Shown piece after piece: positions 16,636 through 25,423 of a stretch of DNA of 64,000 nt (position 1 is its first letter; every line of letters starts with the position of its first letter). Origin of the DNA: Autumnicola tepida (GTDB taxonomy: Bacteria; Bacteroidota; Bacteroidia; Flavobacteriales; Flavobacteriaceae); contig NZ_JAVRHQ010000010.1 in the NCBI RefSeq assembly GCF_031846485.1, positions 62,001 to 126,000 of the forward strand, in the 5' to 3' direction. The notes under the pieces were generated by a model. That model ran no database searches. It was not told the DNA's origin and worked only from the letters and a program-made list of their open reading frames with translations. Position numbers and translations under genes: made by a program.

Positions 16636-17250
16636 TTATAATCTACTTCTAAAAATTTCAGCGTATTCTTTTACCACATTCCGGTCAAAATAAGGTTCCT
16701 GCTCAATTCTTCCCAATATCTGCACCCCGCCCATTTTACTGATGATTTCCTCGGAAGAAGGGTTTTCCTCACCGCTAAAGATAATTCCGAAGCAATCAAG
16801 CCCACGATTTTTGAGGGCTTCCAGGCTAAGCAAGGTATGGTTGATGCTGCCCAGGTAGTGCCTCGAAACCAGAATCACCTTATATTCGGGTTTGATGAGA
16901 TCTAAAATGGTTTCTTTATCGTTAATTGGCACCAGCAGGCCGCCTGCACCTTCAATAACCAGGTGGTTTTCAGTTTTAGGTTCGATGATTTTTTCCGAAG
17001 CCACTTCAACATTATCAATTTCAGCGGCCGCATGCGGGCTCATGGGGGTATTCAAAGCGAAAGCATTGGGATGAAAAACCGTTTTTTTATTGCTGATAAA
17101 TTTCCCGATTTTATGGGTATCGGAATTTGCCAAATCTCCCGCCTGTATAGGCTTCCAGTAATCGGCTTCCAGGGCTTCGGTAACAATGGCCGAAACTATG
17201 GTTTTCCCCACTTCCGTTCCTATGCCGGTGATAAAATATTTATTTTTCAT
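16636..17250 (-). CDS. bioD: Dethiobiotin synthetase BioD
   Basis: A 204-residue ATP-dependent carboxylase that closes the ureido ring of dethiobiotin. It begins KYFITGIGTEVGKT, with the P-loop at residues 11-17, has the WKPIQAG segment, ALNTPMSPHAAAE, and EGAGGLLVPINDKETILDL. The second ADP-binding part (SRHYLGSINHTLLS) is the usual G-x-I-N-H-T. It follows bioF with only two bases between the bioF stop and the bioD ATG. Confidence 0.96.
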   Translation of the reverse strand: MKNKYFITGIGTEVGKTIVSAIVTEALEADYWKPIQAGDLANSDTHKIGKFISNKKTVFHPNAFALNTPMSPHAAAEIDNVEVASEKIIEPKTENHLVIEGAGGLLVPINDKETILDLIKPEYKVILVSRHYLGSINHTLLSLEALKNRGLDCFGIIFSGEENPSSEEIISKMGGVQILGRIEQEPYFDRNVVKEYAEIFRSRL

Positions 17251-17252
17251 GG

Positions 17253-18398
17253 TTAAATTGAATTCGATAACAATTGCAAAACACGTTTTATTTCTTCTTC
17301 TGAATTAAAAGAATGCAGGCAGAACCGCAGCCGCTCTTTTCCCACGGGCACCGTAGGAGACAATATTGGTTTTACCGAGTAACCTCCTTTCCTAAGTTTT
17401 TCTGAAGCCGCCTTTACTTCAGCATTGCCGGGAACAATACAACTTTGGATCGCCGAATCGCTTTTCACAAAGCTGGTTTGCAAATTGTATTTTTTAAGCT
17501 GCGCCCTGAAGTAACTGATGTTTTTAGTCAACTGCTGAAGCTGCTGCCCGGCCTCTTCAGCTAAATATTGATAGGCAGAGAAAATTGTGGCTACGGAATG
17601 TGGCGGCAAAGCGGTGGTAAAAATAAAGCTTCGGGCAAAATTGATGAGATAATCCTTAAGCCGATTGCTGCCTAAAATGGCGGCGCCATGACAACCCAGG
17701 GCCTTCCCGAAGGTACTAACGCGTGCAAACACCTGCTCTTCCAGCCCAAGTTGCTGCACAAGGCCTTCTCCATTTTCTCCAAGAACCCCGGTAGCATGGG
17801 CTTCGTCTACAATCAGGAAAAAATTATTTTCCGAAGAGAAATCGGCTAAAGATTTGAGATCAGGAGCGTCCCCGTCCATAGAAAAAATGGATTCGGTTAC
17901 TATAAAAATATCGCCGTTTTGGGGTTTCACTTTTTTGATCCTCAATTTCAAACTATCTAAATCGTTATGCCGAAAATTGAAAGATTTGGCATTGCTCATT
18001 TTTATTCCATCGCGAATAGAGGCATGCACCAATTCATCATAAAATATAAAATCGCCGCGTTGTGGTACTGCTGAAAAAAACCCAATATTGGCATCGTAAC
18101 CCGAATTGAAAATAAGGGCTGCTTCCGCATTATGGAATTTCCGTATAAATTCTTCAGCTATATCATAAAGATGGTGGTTCCCAGAAAGCAGTCGGGAACC
18201 GGTGGCGCCGTTTTGCACCAAATTAAACTGCTTCAAAATTTCTGCTGCATTTTCAAAAATCGTTTCAGAAGAAGAGAAACCCAGGTAGTCGTTAGAAGAA
18301 AAATCGCAGAGTTGCCGGCTACTTCCAAGGGTGCGAAAAGCCAACTGCCGTTTCCTGTTCTCAAGGCTTTTCTCTAATTTTAATGGTAACTTGGACAT
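17253..18398 (-). CDS. bioF: 8-amino-7-oxononanoate synthase BioF
   Basis: A 381-residue PLP enzyme of the alpha-oxoamine synthase family that condenses pimeloyl-thioester with L-alanine. Marks: SNDYLGFSS, GATGSRLLSGNH, the cofactor-stacking segment DEAHATGVLG (His201), and the Schiff-base lysine Lys232 in STFGKALGCHG. The end PTVPVGKERLRFCLHSF is typical. It is the first gene of the biotin operon; a -7-like element lies six bases upstream of its ATG, so the mRNA leader would be very short. Confidence 0.96.
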   Translation of the reverse strand: MSKLPLKLEKSLENRKRQLAFRTLGSSRQLCDFSSNDYLGFSSSETIFENAAEILKQFNLVQNGATGSRLLSGNHHLYDIAEEFIRKFHNAEAALIFNSGYDANIGFFSAVPQRGDFIFYDELVHASIRDGIKMSNAKSFNFRHNDLDSLKLRIKKVKPQNGDIFIVTESIFSMDGDAPDLKSLADFSSENNFFLIVDEAHATGVLGENGEGLVQQLGLEEQVFARVSTFGKALGCHGAAILGSNRLKDYLINFARSFIFTTALPPHSVATIFSAYQYLAEEAGQQLQQLTKNISYFRAQLKKYNLQTSFVKSDSAIQSCIVPGNAEVKAASEKLRKGGYSVKPILSPTVPVGKERLRFCLHSFNSEEEIKRVLQLLSNSI

Positions 18399-18403
18399 AA
18401 GAA

Positions 18404-18411
18404 CAAAATTA
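18404..18411 (-). promoter_or_regulatory. Possible biotin operon promoter, -7 element TAATTTTG
   Basis: TAATTTTG on the minus strand fits TAnnTTTG in the 36-base gap between bioF and the divergent mgtC gene. It is only six bases from the bioF ATG, and no -33 element is seen, so this is tentative. Confidence 0.4.
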
Positions 18412-18434
18412 CAACTTTAGAAAAGTCTGAAGAT

Positions 18435-18866
18435 ATGGAATGGCAGGAATTTGCTTTGCGAACGGGATTGGCAGCTGTTGCCGGATTACTAATTGGCCTG
18501 GAAAGAGAACTGAAAGGCAAAAACGCGGGTTTGAGGACCAATTGCCTTGTTGCCCTTGGCTCCTGTGTATTTATCCTGCTTTCCCTAAGATTTTACAATG
18601 ACGATAATGTGGATATTACCCGTGTGCTTGGGCAGGTTGTGGTGGGCATTGGTTTTATTGGCGCCGGCACCATTTTACAACACGGCAAAAATGTAAAAGG
18701 CCTCACTACGGCAGCCACCGCCTGGTGCAGCGCAGCTGTTGGTTCTATAGCCGCGTTCGGGCTTTACCAGGAACTTGCCGTGATTAGCCTCTTTATCCTG
18801 GCGATTAACCTTGGCTTTAGCGCCTTTGAGAAAAAGGTATTAAAGGACAAGCCAGACGAGGAATAG
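18435..18866 (+). CDS. MgtC/SapB family membrane protein
   Basis: A 143-residue inner-membrane protein with the MgtC N-terminal signature: LAAVAGLLIGLERELKGKNAGLRTNCLVALGSC, followed by GQVVVGIGFIGAGTIL and GLTTAATAWCSAAVGSIAAFG. Only the transmembrane half is present; it lacks the C-terminal ACT-like domain of Salmonella MgtC, as most short family members do. Relatives inhibit the F1Fo ATPase or help growth in low magnesium, but the role here is not shown. It converges on the Mrp operon, ten bases between stop codons. Confidence 0.88.
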   Translation: MEWQEFALRTGLAAVAGLLIGLERELKGKNAGLRTNCLVALGSCVFILLSLRFYNDDNVDITRVLGQVVVGIGFIGAGTILQHGKNVKGLTTAATAWCSAAVGSIAAFGLYQELAVISLFILAINLGFSAFEKKVLKDKPDEE

Positions 18867-18876
18867 CTGGCTGAAG

Positions 18877-19281
18877 CTATTTATCTTCCATTTTGGTATG
18901 GTCTATATTGTCTTCAGGGGTATCGTCTATTTCACTTTTTAGAACATGGGAATTCTTCTGATATTTTCCACGAAGATCGTCCATAACCGATTTCTTCCAG
19001 AGTTTAATTCCTATAAAATAAGAAGCCCTTCCTATAAGGTGCGCGCTAACCGGCGCGGTAAGGAAAATAAAAATCACGATTACCTGGGAGCGGGAAGTGG
19101 TGGAAAGATCGTTAAAATGAAGCGCAACGGCTATTAAGAGCAATCCAACACCCAGCGTTGCCGCCTTGGTGGTTACCGATATACGTAAATAGGTATCGGG
19201 CATCCTTACCAGCCCAACGGCCGCGAGCAGCACGAACAGGGCTCCAAAAGTTACAATTACGGCTATTACAGTAGAACTCAT
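18877..19281 (-). CDS. mrpG: Mrp Na+/H+ antiporter subunit G
   Basis: A 134-residue membrane protein with the MnhG/PhaG pattern: three hydrophobic helices, AAVGLVRMPDTYLRISVTTKAATLGVG and a VFIFLTAPVSAHLIGRASYF segment. The charged tail of about 35 residues after the last helix is longer than in Bacillus. It overlaps mrpF by four bases. Last gene of the seven-gene Mrp operon. Confidence 0.93.
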   Translation of the reverse strand: MSSTVIAVIVTFGALFVLLAAVGLVRMPDTYLRISVTTKAATLGVGLLLIAVALHFNDLSTTSRSQVIVIFIFLTAPVSAHLIGRASYFIGIKLWKKSVMDDLRGKYQKNSHVLKSEIDDTPEDNIDHTKMEDK

Positions 19282-19550
19282 TTTCTATTTCTTTTTTCAA
19301 GATAATAAGACAGGGCTACGGTACTAAGAAAAGCGATTAACGCCAGGATCATGGCAACATCCAGAAGAGCCGATTTGCCCGAAAGGATGCTGTAAACACT
19401 TATAATCCCAATTCCTGTTGTAATTAAAAGGTCCAGCGCAATTACCTTATCTGCGATATTGGGCCCTTTAAGGAAGCGATAAACAATAAGGATTATCGCC
19501 ACCATAAGTACGGGTAAAATAATATAATATAAGTATTCGTTTAGCGTCAT
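19278..19550 (-). CDS. mrpF: Mrp Na+/H+ antiporter subunit F
   Basis: A 90-residue protein with three hydrophobic helices and the MrpF core GPNIADKVIALDLLITTGI, then LLDVAMILALIAFLSTVALSYYLEKR. Membrane subunit of the multi-protein antiporter. It overlaps both neighbours by four bases (mrpE upstream, mrpG downstream), so translation is coupled. Confidence 0.94.
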   Translation of the reverse strand: MTLNEYLYYIILPVLMVAIILIVYRFLKGPNIADKVIALDLLITTGIGIISVYSILSGKSALLDVAMILALIAFLSTVALSYYLEKRNRK

Positions 19551-20023
19551 CTCAAAATTTCCAAAATCCGTTTTTCAAAACCATTTTTTATGCTATCAAT
19601 AAAATCCTGCCTGTCTTTTATATACATAGCATGAACATACAGCACCTTCCTGTCGTTTGAAACATCGAGGCTTAAAGTGCCCGGGGTGAGCGAAATTAAA
19701 TTGGCCAGCAGGGTAATCCCGATATTCGACTTTACATCCAGCGGAATTTTTACAATCCCGGGCTTCATCCTGTAATGGGGCGTGATCACCTCATATGCCA
19801 CCTGCAGGTTTGCCTTTATCAGCTCGTAAAAGAAATACAGGATAAAAACAATAATACGGGGAACAATAGTAAAATATTTGGCTGTCCCCGAGCCCCTTGT
19901 AATCACCCTGAGGATTATAAAACTCAGCACAAAGCCAAACAGGTAATTGGCGAAGTTAAAATTCCCCGTTAAGGCTACCCATACCAGGGTAAGCAGTAAA
20001 TTTGATACAAACCTGTTCTTCAT
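19547..20023 (-). CDS. mrpE: Mrp Na+/H+ antiporter subunit E
   Basis: A 158-residue protein of the MrpE family: LLLTLVWVALTGNFNFANYLFGF at the start, YFFYELIKANLQVAYEVITP in the middle and SLTPGTLSLDVSNDRKVLYVHAM near residues 115-137, which is the family signature. The N-terminal half has two or three helices, the rest is cytoplasmic. It lies 11 bases after mrpD and overlaps mrpF. Confidence 0.94.
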   Translation of the reverse strand: MKNRFVSNLLLTLVWVALTGNFNFANYLFGFVLSFIILRVITRGSGTAKYFTIVPRIIVFILYFFYELIKANLQVAYEVITPHYRMKPGIVKIPLDVKSNIGITLLANLISLTPGTLSLDVSNDRKVLYVHAMYIKDRQDFIDSIKNGFEKRILEILR

Positions 20024-20034
20024 TCTTCAATCAT

Positions 20035-21549
20035 TTACATACCGCCGTGCAGGACAGCATCTATATACTGATTACTATTTATCAACTCATCTGCGATTCT
20101 GGAAGACAGCAGCTGAACATGCTCTGCCCCAAAACCAATGTAAAGCGACACAAGGCTTAGAAAAACAACAGGAGCAACAAATTGCAGCTTTCTAAGTTTG
20201 CTAATATCGCTGAAATATTCAAAGCTGGAATGCCTTGGCCGTTCTTCAGGCGTTTTCCAGAAAACCTCGGCCCACAATTTCGCAATGATCACCAAGGTAA
20301 TAAAACTGGCAAAAATGATGGCGCCAATTGTCCAGTAGTTTCCTCCGGAGAAACCTGCCTGGATCAAAGAGATCTTAGGCCAGAAACCCGACAGAGGCGG
20401 AATTCCAACCAGGGAAAACAGGGGAATAAATAACAGTAAGCTGAGTTTTGGATACTGCGCGTAAAATCCACCAAGCACTTTCATGCTGTTGGAAGCCTTG
20501 ATTTTATAAAGGAGACCGCTAAGCATGAATAAATTTGTTTTAACCACAATATCGTGGATAAGGTAAAAAACCGCTCCGGCAACAGCAACTTCAGTAAACA
20601 TGCCCAGCCCGGCGATCATATACCCAATATGGCAAATAATAAGATATGAGAAAACCTTTCTCACGTTATTTTGTACCAGCGCTCCCAACCCACCGCTGAT
20701 TAAGGTGAAAATTGCCACGGCAATAAGGATCTGGTCCAGGAAAACATCTCCCACAAAGATGAGCGTAAAAACACGAATAAGCGCGTACACCCCAACTTTT
20801 GTTAGCAATCCCCCAAAAATAGAAGAGACTGCAGACGGCGGGGTATGATATGAGGCGGGCAACCAGAAATACAAAGGAAAAACCGCTGCTTTAATCCCGA
20901 AGCCTATCAGGAACAAAATTGCTGTTACTTCAACAAGGCCACGGTTTTCTACCGCGGCTACCTTGCCGGCGAGATCGGCCATATTAAGGCTTCCCGTTAA
21001 ACCATATAAAACCGCTATGGCCGTTAAAAAGATTATAGACGCAAGTATATTCAGCGTAAAATATTTTACAGCCCCTTCCAGCTGGGCTTTTTCACCGCCA
21101 ATGGTGATAAGTACAAAAGAACTGATAATGATAATCTCAAACCATACATACAAATTAAAAATATCTCCTGTTAGAAAAGCCCCGTTAAGGCCCAGGAGCA
21201 GGAAGTGGAAAATGGGGAAATAGCCAAACCGCAACCTGTCTGGTATTACCGAGCCAGAGGAGAAAACGGAAACTGCGAGACCCGAAATTGCCGTAAGCAG
21301 CACCAGGGTAGCCGAAAAAGTATCGGCGGCAAAGGTAATCCCGAAGGGCGCCTCCCAGTTCCCCGCCTGAACAGAATAAATCCCATTTTGCCAGATTTCA
21401 GAAAAAATCCAGATGGTAAGAGCCAGATTGGCGCTACTTCCAATAATACTGATAACGCGTTGCGCATTAATCCTGTTCCAGAAAAACATCAGGAGAATGG
21501 CAAGCAGAATCTGCAGAAAGAGGGGATATATTATAATTTGCTGTGTCAT
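20035..21549 (-). CDS. mrpD: Mrp Na+/H+ antiporter subunit D
   Basis: A 504-residue, NuoN/NuoM-like membrane subunit with about 14 helices. It carries the antiporter-like motifs FNLYVWFEIIIISSFVLI (with the conserved Glu), the FGIKAAVFPLYFWLPASYHTPPSAVS segment with the channel Lys, and HDIVVKTNLFMLSGLLY. This subunit is thought to carry one of the proton paths. It overlaps mrpC by four bases. Confidence 0.95.
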   Translation of the reverse strand: MTQQIIIYPLFLQILLAILLMFFWNRINAQRVISIIGSSANLALTIWIFSEIWQNGIYSVQAGNWEAPFGITFAADTFSATLVLLTAISGLAVSVFSSGSVIPDRLRFGYFPIFHFLLLGLNGAFLTGDIFNLYVWFEIIIISSFVLITIGGEKAQLEGAVKYFTLNILASIIFLTAIAVLYGLTGSLNMADLAGKVAAVENRGLVEVTAILFLIGFGIKAAVFPLYFWLPASYHTPPSAVSSIFGGLLTKVGVYALIRVFTLIFVGDVFLDQILIAVAIFTLISGGLGALVQNNVRKVFSYLIICHIGYMIAGLGMFTEVAVAGAVFYLIHDIVVKTNLFMLSGLLYKIKASNSMKVLGGFYAQYPKLSLLLFIPLFSLVGIPPLSGFWPKISLIQAGFSGGNYWTIGAIIFASFITLVIIAKLWAEVFWKTPEERPRHSSFEYFSDISKLRKLQFVAPVVFLSLVSLYIGFGAEHVQLLSSRIADELINSNQYIDAVLHGGM

Positions 21550-21899
21550 GAATCTTCGTCGGTTGCGTTCATTTCATCTAAATCATCGGTCTTCACTACT
21601 TTATGCGCCCTTCTTACCAGGATAATGGCAAAAGACTGAAGGCCGAAGCTAATCACGATCGCAGTTAATATTAATGCCTGGGGAACGGGATCGGCATAGG
21701 CATCCAGGAAAACTTCAGAATTTTCGGGAATAATAGGCGGCGCGCCTTTGGTAATCCTTCCTAAAAGAAAGATCAGCAGGTTTGCGCCATTTCCAATAAG
21801 AATAATCCCAATGATAAGCTTTACCAGGCTGCGGCGCAAAATCATGTAAATGCCGGCAGCGTAAAGAATCCCTATCATTAAAGCTAAAAGTATCTCCAT
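21546..21899 (-). CDS. mrpC: Mrp Na+/H+ antiporter subunit C
   Basis: A 117-residue NuoK-like subunit with three helices: GILYAAGIYMILRRSLVKLIIGIILIGNGANLLIF, and DPVPQALILTAIVISFGLQSFAI, both family signatures. It lies four bases after mrpB and overlaps mrpD. The acidic tail after RRAHK is slightly longer than usual. Confidence 0.95.
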   Translation of the reverse strand: MEILLALMIGILYAAGIYMILRRSLVKLIIGIILIGNGANLLIFLLGRITKGAPPIIPENSEVFLDAYADPVPQALILTAIVISFGLQSFAIILVRRAHKVVKTDDLDEMNATDEDS

Positions 21900-21903
21900 T
21901 GCG

Positions 21904-22317
21904 TTAAGCCGATTCTGTAATTGTGAAAATTATCGTTAGGGTTACGCCAACCACTACCAGGTAAACCCCAATATCAAAAAACATGGCAGAGCCTATAGAA
22001 CCCAGCACGGGAATATGCCCATGCATCCAGAGGCCTGTCATAAAAGGCATATCTGCAAAAAGCACGGGTGCCATTCCGCTTAAAAAAGAAACTGCCAATC
22101 CGGTAGGCATAAGAAATCCGGGATGAATCTTCAGCAGCTCCTTGGTGTTTTTTAATCCGTTGGCGAAGGAATGCAACACAAAAGCGATGGCTGCAATAAG
22201 GCCTCCAACAAAGCCTCCACCAGGCAGGTAGTGCCCTCTTAGCAAAATAAAAATAGAAAACAGCAAAAGTACCGGCAAGAGGTAATTAGACGCTGTTCTT
22301 AATATTAATGTTTTCAT
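21904..22317 (-). CDS. mrpB: Mrp Na+/H+ antiporter subunit B
   Basis: A 137-residue MnhB protein with four helices. Marks are the opening KTLILRTASNYLLPVLLLFSIFILLRGHYLPGGGFVGGL region and SAMFFDIGVYLVVVG, both family-specific (GHxxPGGGF and FDIGVY). It lies 15 bases after mrpA. The full MrpB domain is separate from MrpA here, as in group 1 operons. Confidence 0.95.
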   Translation of the reverse strand: MKTLILRTASNYLLPVLLLFSIFILLRGHYLPGGGFVGGLIAAIAFVLHSFANGLKNTKELLKIHPGFLMPTGLAVSFLSGMAPVLFADMPFMTGLWMHGHIPVLGSIGSAMFFDIGVYLVVVGVTLTIIFTITESA

Positions 22318-22332
22318 GCGTTATTCTACTAA

Positions 22333-24642
22333 TTATTTTACTCTATCTGAACTTTTCAGCCTAAGCTTCAACAATCCAAATACGCCAATTGCCGATATGG
22401 CCAAAACCGAAATTTCTATCATCGTATCTGCCCCCCTGAAATCTACCAATATCACATTTACCACGTTTTTCCCATGAGCCATAATGTAGGCATTTCTGGC
22501 GTAGAAATCCCCAATCTCATTATGTACAGGTTCAGAAAGTACTTCCAAAGCCAAAATTCCCACAATTAGCCCGAAGGCGCAGGAAATAATCCCGTCTTTA
22601 ATCCGCATCTTATAATCAGACAGCGTTAAATATCGCGGCAATTTATATAAAACCAGGACAAATAAAATTACGGTAAGGGTATCTATTGAAAACTGCGTCA
22701 TTGCCAGATCCGGCGCGCTGTAAAAAACAAAAATGAGGCAAATGGCAAGGCCAATCACCCCCATAGCTGCTACTGCTGCCAGCCTGGAACCTGTAAAAAC
22801 GGTATAAAAAACACCAACAATTAAAATAACGGTCGCTACTATTTCATATATTGAAAGCTTGGTGAGAGAGGAATAATCCAGGTCCAGCTTCGTATTTCCA
22901 ATCATGGTATATCCCACCAGTACTACAAGAAAGACAATAATTGTAGAAACATAATTTCTTAAATACCCATTCTGAAATATCTTTGTCCAGTAGGCTGAAA
23001 AAATGATAAAACCGCTATTAAGTTTTTCAAGGATCGTTTTGGGCGAAGCAGGATTAAACCTTGAGATAAAACCTACCAATTTCTCTGAAGGCTTTATAAC
23101 AAAATACATTATGGTTCCTACCACAATGGTCACGAGACTAAGAATAAAAACCATATTAAAGCCGTGCCACAAGGCAAGGTGGATTTCTTCCGGATTTTGC
23201 CCCAATGCGGTAACCACTGGTTTTATGATGTTATCCTGAATAAGCGCGGGAAAAATCCCAAAGGCCATTCCCAATGTTGCCAGCAACAATGGTGGCAGCC
23301 ACATTACCAAAGGAGGCATATGGATTTTCTGAAAACGCTCCGGCAGCTTCCCCTTAAACGGACTTATTCCTGCCACAAAACCTGCCCACAGCAATAAAAT
23401 CTTCGTGACAACTATAGAAACAACAAGAAGAATATTGAAAACTTCAGGATGCAGCGTTCCTTCGTAGGTAAGCTCTTTCCCCAAAAATCCAATACTTGGG
23501 GGAATTCCCGCACTCGATATCGCCGCGAAAAATCCCGCAACGGCCACCGGCATTAAAACTTTGCGAAGCCCTGCCAGGGCAGTCACATCCCTTGTGCCTG
23601 TTTCATGGTCTATAATTCCGGTTACCAGGAACAAAGTCGCTTTATACAAAGCATGTACTATAATAAAAACAGCCGCTGCCAAAAAGGTATCCCGGGTACC
23701 CATTCCTATGAGAAAAACCAAAATTCCCAGCGCCGATATTGTGGAATAAGCAAGTATGCCTTTTAAGTCTGTCCTGAAAAGCGTGTGCACGGCAGAATAA
23801 ACCATGGTCACCGCCCCTACTATAATTAATGTGGTATTCCAGATTTCTTCACCTCCTAAAACAGGCGTCATCCTCATTAACAGATAAATCCCTGCCTTTA
23901 CCATGGTAGCCGAATGCAGGTAGGTAGAAACCGGTGTAGGAGCCTTCATGGCGCCAGGAAGCCAGAAGTGGAAAGGAAACTGGGCCGATTTTGTAAACGC
24001 CGCTATAAAAATAAAAATCACGGCGATCACATAATACTCATGTCCAGCTATCGCTTCTTTCATGTTCAGCATTTCAGAAATGCTGTAGGTGCCTGATATA
24101 TTTCCAAGCACCAGGCCGGCCAGCAGGAGGAACAAACCACCTATTCCCGTTATTCCCAATGCCGTTAAAGCCGATTTTCTTGAAGCTTCGCTGGTATTAT
24201 TGAAACCAATCAGGAAAAAAGAACTAATACTGGTTAATTCCCAAAAGGTAAACAGGGAGATCATGTTATCTGAAAGTACCAGCCCAAGCATCGCCCCCAT
24301 AAAAGCGGCCAGGTAACCGTAAAACCTGTCCAGATATTCGTGCCCTTTCAGGTAAGAAGAAGTATAGGCAAACACCAGAAAGCCTATTCCTGTAATCATC
24401 AGGGAAAAAAGGAGAGACAAACCATCGAGTGTAAAACTAAGGTTCACGCCAAAAGACGGCACCCACTGGTAAGTTTGTCTGATAACTTCCCCACTGCCAA
24501 CTTCAGGAATAAACCTGCAGAAATAAATAAAAAGTCCCAGCGGGATAAGAGAGGCCAGAACCGAGAATTTTCCTTTGAAAAATTTTCCCGCAAAGACCAG
24601 GAAAACTGCAAATAAAAATCCTAAAAGTATTGCTGTGAGCAT
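22333..24642 (-). CDS. mrpA: Mrp Na+/H+ antiporter subunit A
   Basis: A 769-residue membrane protein close in length to Bacillus MrpA (about 775-800). Residues about 60-490 are NuoL-like, with FTFWELTSISSFFLIGF and QFPFHFWLPGAMKAPTPVSTYLHSATMVKAG, and HALYKATLFLVTGIIDH. The C-terminal part carries MbhD/MbhE-type helices (SAPDLAMTQFSIDTLTVILFVLVLYKLP and VNVILVDFRGADTMIEI), as in MrpA of group 1 complexes. The complex exchanges cytoplasmic Na+ for outside H+, useful in salty or alkaline settings. It is the first gene of mrpABCDEFG and has a good -7 element 27 bases upstream. Confidence 0.96.
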   Translation of the reverse strand: MLTAILLGFLFAVFLVFAGKFFKGKFSVLASLIPLGLFIYFCRFIPEVGSGEVIRQTYQWVPSFGVNLSFTLDGLSLLFSLMITGIGFLVFAYTSSYLKGHEYLDRFYGYLAAFMGAMLGLVLSDNMISLFTFWELTSISSFFLIGFNNTSEASRKSALTALGITGIGGLFLLLAGLVLGNISGTYSISEMLNMKEAIAGHEYYVIAVIFIFIAAFTKSAQFPFHFWLPGAMKAPTPVSTYLHSATMVKAGIYLLMRMTPVLGGEEIWNTTLIIVGAVTMVYSAVHTLFRTDLKGILAYSTISALGILVFLIGMGTRDTFLAAAVFIIVHALYKATLFLVTGIIDHETGTRDVTALAGLRKVLMPVAVAGFFAAISSAGIPPSIGFLGKELTYEGTLHPEVFNILLVVSIVVTKILLLWAGFVAGISPFKGKLPERFQKIHMPPLVMWLPPLLLATLGMAFGIFPALIQDNIIKPVVTALGQNPEEIHLALWHGFNMVFILSLVTIVVGTIMYFVIKPSEKLVGFISRFNPASPKTILEKLNSGFIIFSAYWTKIFQNGYLRNYVSTIIVFLVVLVGYTMIGNTKLDLDYSSLTKLSIYEIVATVILIVGVFYTVFTGSRLAAVAAMGVIGLAICLIFVFYSAPDLAMTQFSIDTLTVILFVLVLYKLPRYLTLSDYKMRIKDGIISCAFGLIVGILALEVLSEPVHNEIGDFYARNAYIMAHGKNVVNVILVDFRGADTMIEISVLAISAIGVFGLLKLRLKSSDRVK

Positions 24643-24668
24643 ATTTTCGAAAAAATTCCGTGTCTAGG

Positions 24669-24676
24669 CAAATATA
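24669..24676 (-). promoter_or_regulatory. Mrp operon promoter, -7 element TATATTTG
   Basis: TATATTTG on the minus strand is an exact fit to TAnnTTTG, 26 bases before the mrpA ATG. A -33 TTG at normal spacing is not evident. The wider 276-base gap to the next gene is AT-rich with no other clear feature. Confidence 0.55.
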
Positions 24677-24882
24677 ATAGTATTTATTAAGTTTTTGGAA
24701 ATTGAAGAAGCACTTATCTGCTGCTGCAGATGCTAAAAGAAAAAGATTAAGTTTTGCCTTCCTCTAAGGCAGGACATTAGAAGTATCTTCTTGAAGATAA
24801 TGAAATTTCTCTATTACATTTTACTTAAAAATAATTCAGATAAAGCCTTCTAAAAAAATTATCGAATATCAATAATTATATC

Positions 24883-24890
24883 TATGTTTG
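24883..24890 (+). promoter_or_regulatory. Promoter of the DUF2975-HTH pair, -7 element TATGTTTG
   Basis: TATGTTTG fits TAnnTTTG, 28 bases before ATG 24919. It supports 24919 as the true gene start rather than the GTG at 25061 inside the frame. Confidence 0.5.
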
Positions 24891-24918
24891 TTATTGATAA
24901 ACGATAATAACTAAAAAT

Positions 24919-25420
24919 ATGAATCCTTCAAAAGTATTGAAATCCATACTGGACATCAGCTTTATTAATATTAGGCTGGAGTATCCTACTGATTTTCTTT
25001 ATTTACACTGTTACCGGCGGTACGATAGAATATCCCGTCAAACGATTTTCAGGAGATTTTGTGGTAGATTCAACTACCTCCCTCATCATTACCTTGATAC
25101 ACTTTCTTTTTAACTACAGCTTCATGATATACCTTGTCTATCTCATCAGGAAACTGTTGCGAAACCTTATTCAGGGTCCGTTATTCACCAGGTACCAGAT
25201 TGCAGGTTTTAACTTAGTGGGCCAGTTAATTATCTGGTATATCGTTATTGATGCCATAGGGGAATTTGTAATAAAAATGCTCATAGAAAGCAGAATGGAA
25301 TTTAACATCAGCTTCCCGGACTTCTGGTTATTTATTGCTCTGGGCGCATTTTTCATGTTCCTGGGAAGGATTTTTCAAAGTGCCAGAACACTAAAAGAAG
25401 AAAACGAGCTAACCGTCTAA
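24919..25420 (+). pseudogene. DUF2975 membrane protein gene with a +1 frameshift
   Basis: The N-terminus is read from ATG 24919 (MNPSKVLKSILDIS) and the rest from another frame. From base 24962 the second frame gives LLILGWSILLIFFIYTVTGG, the expected second half of helix 1, and runs on through a three-helix protein ending ENELTV at 25420. The first frame after codon 14 turns into non-hydrophobic text and stops at 25113. Joining the frames near 24961 gives about 166 residues, the normal DUF2975 size. Upstream, the second frame has no ATG and stops at 24938; a GTG at 25061 would leave only three helices. DUF2975 proteins are usually paired with a YozG-type HTH protein, as here three bases downstream. 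Whether the shift is real or a sequencing error cannot be told. Confidence 0.75.
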
Positions 25421-25423
25421 GCT

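Noticed and set aside
18399..18434. BirA-type biotin operator in the bioF-mgtC gap
   Set aside because: The 36-base gap is too short and has no long dyad with the expected spacing.
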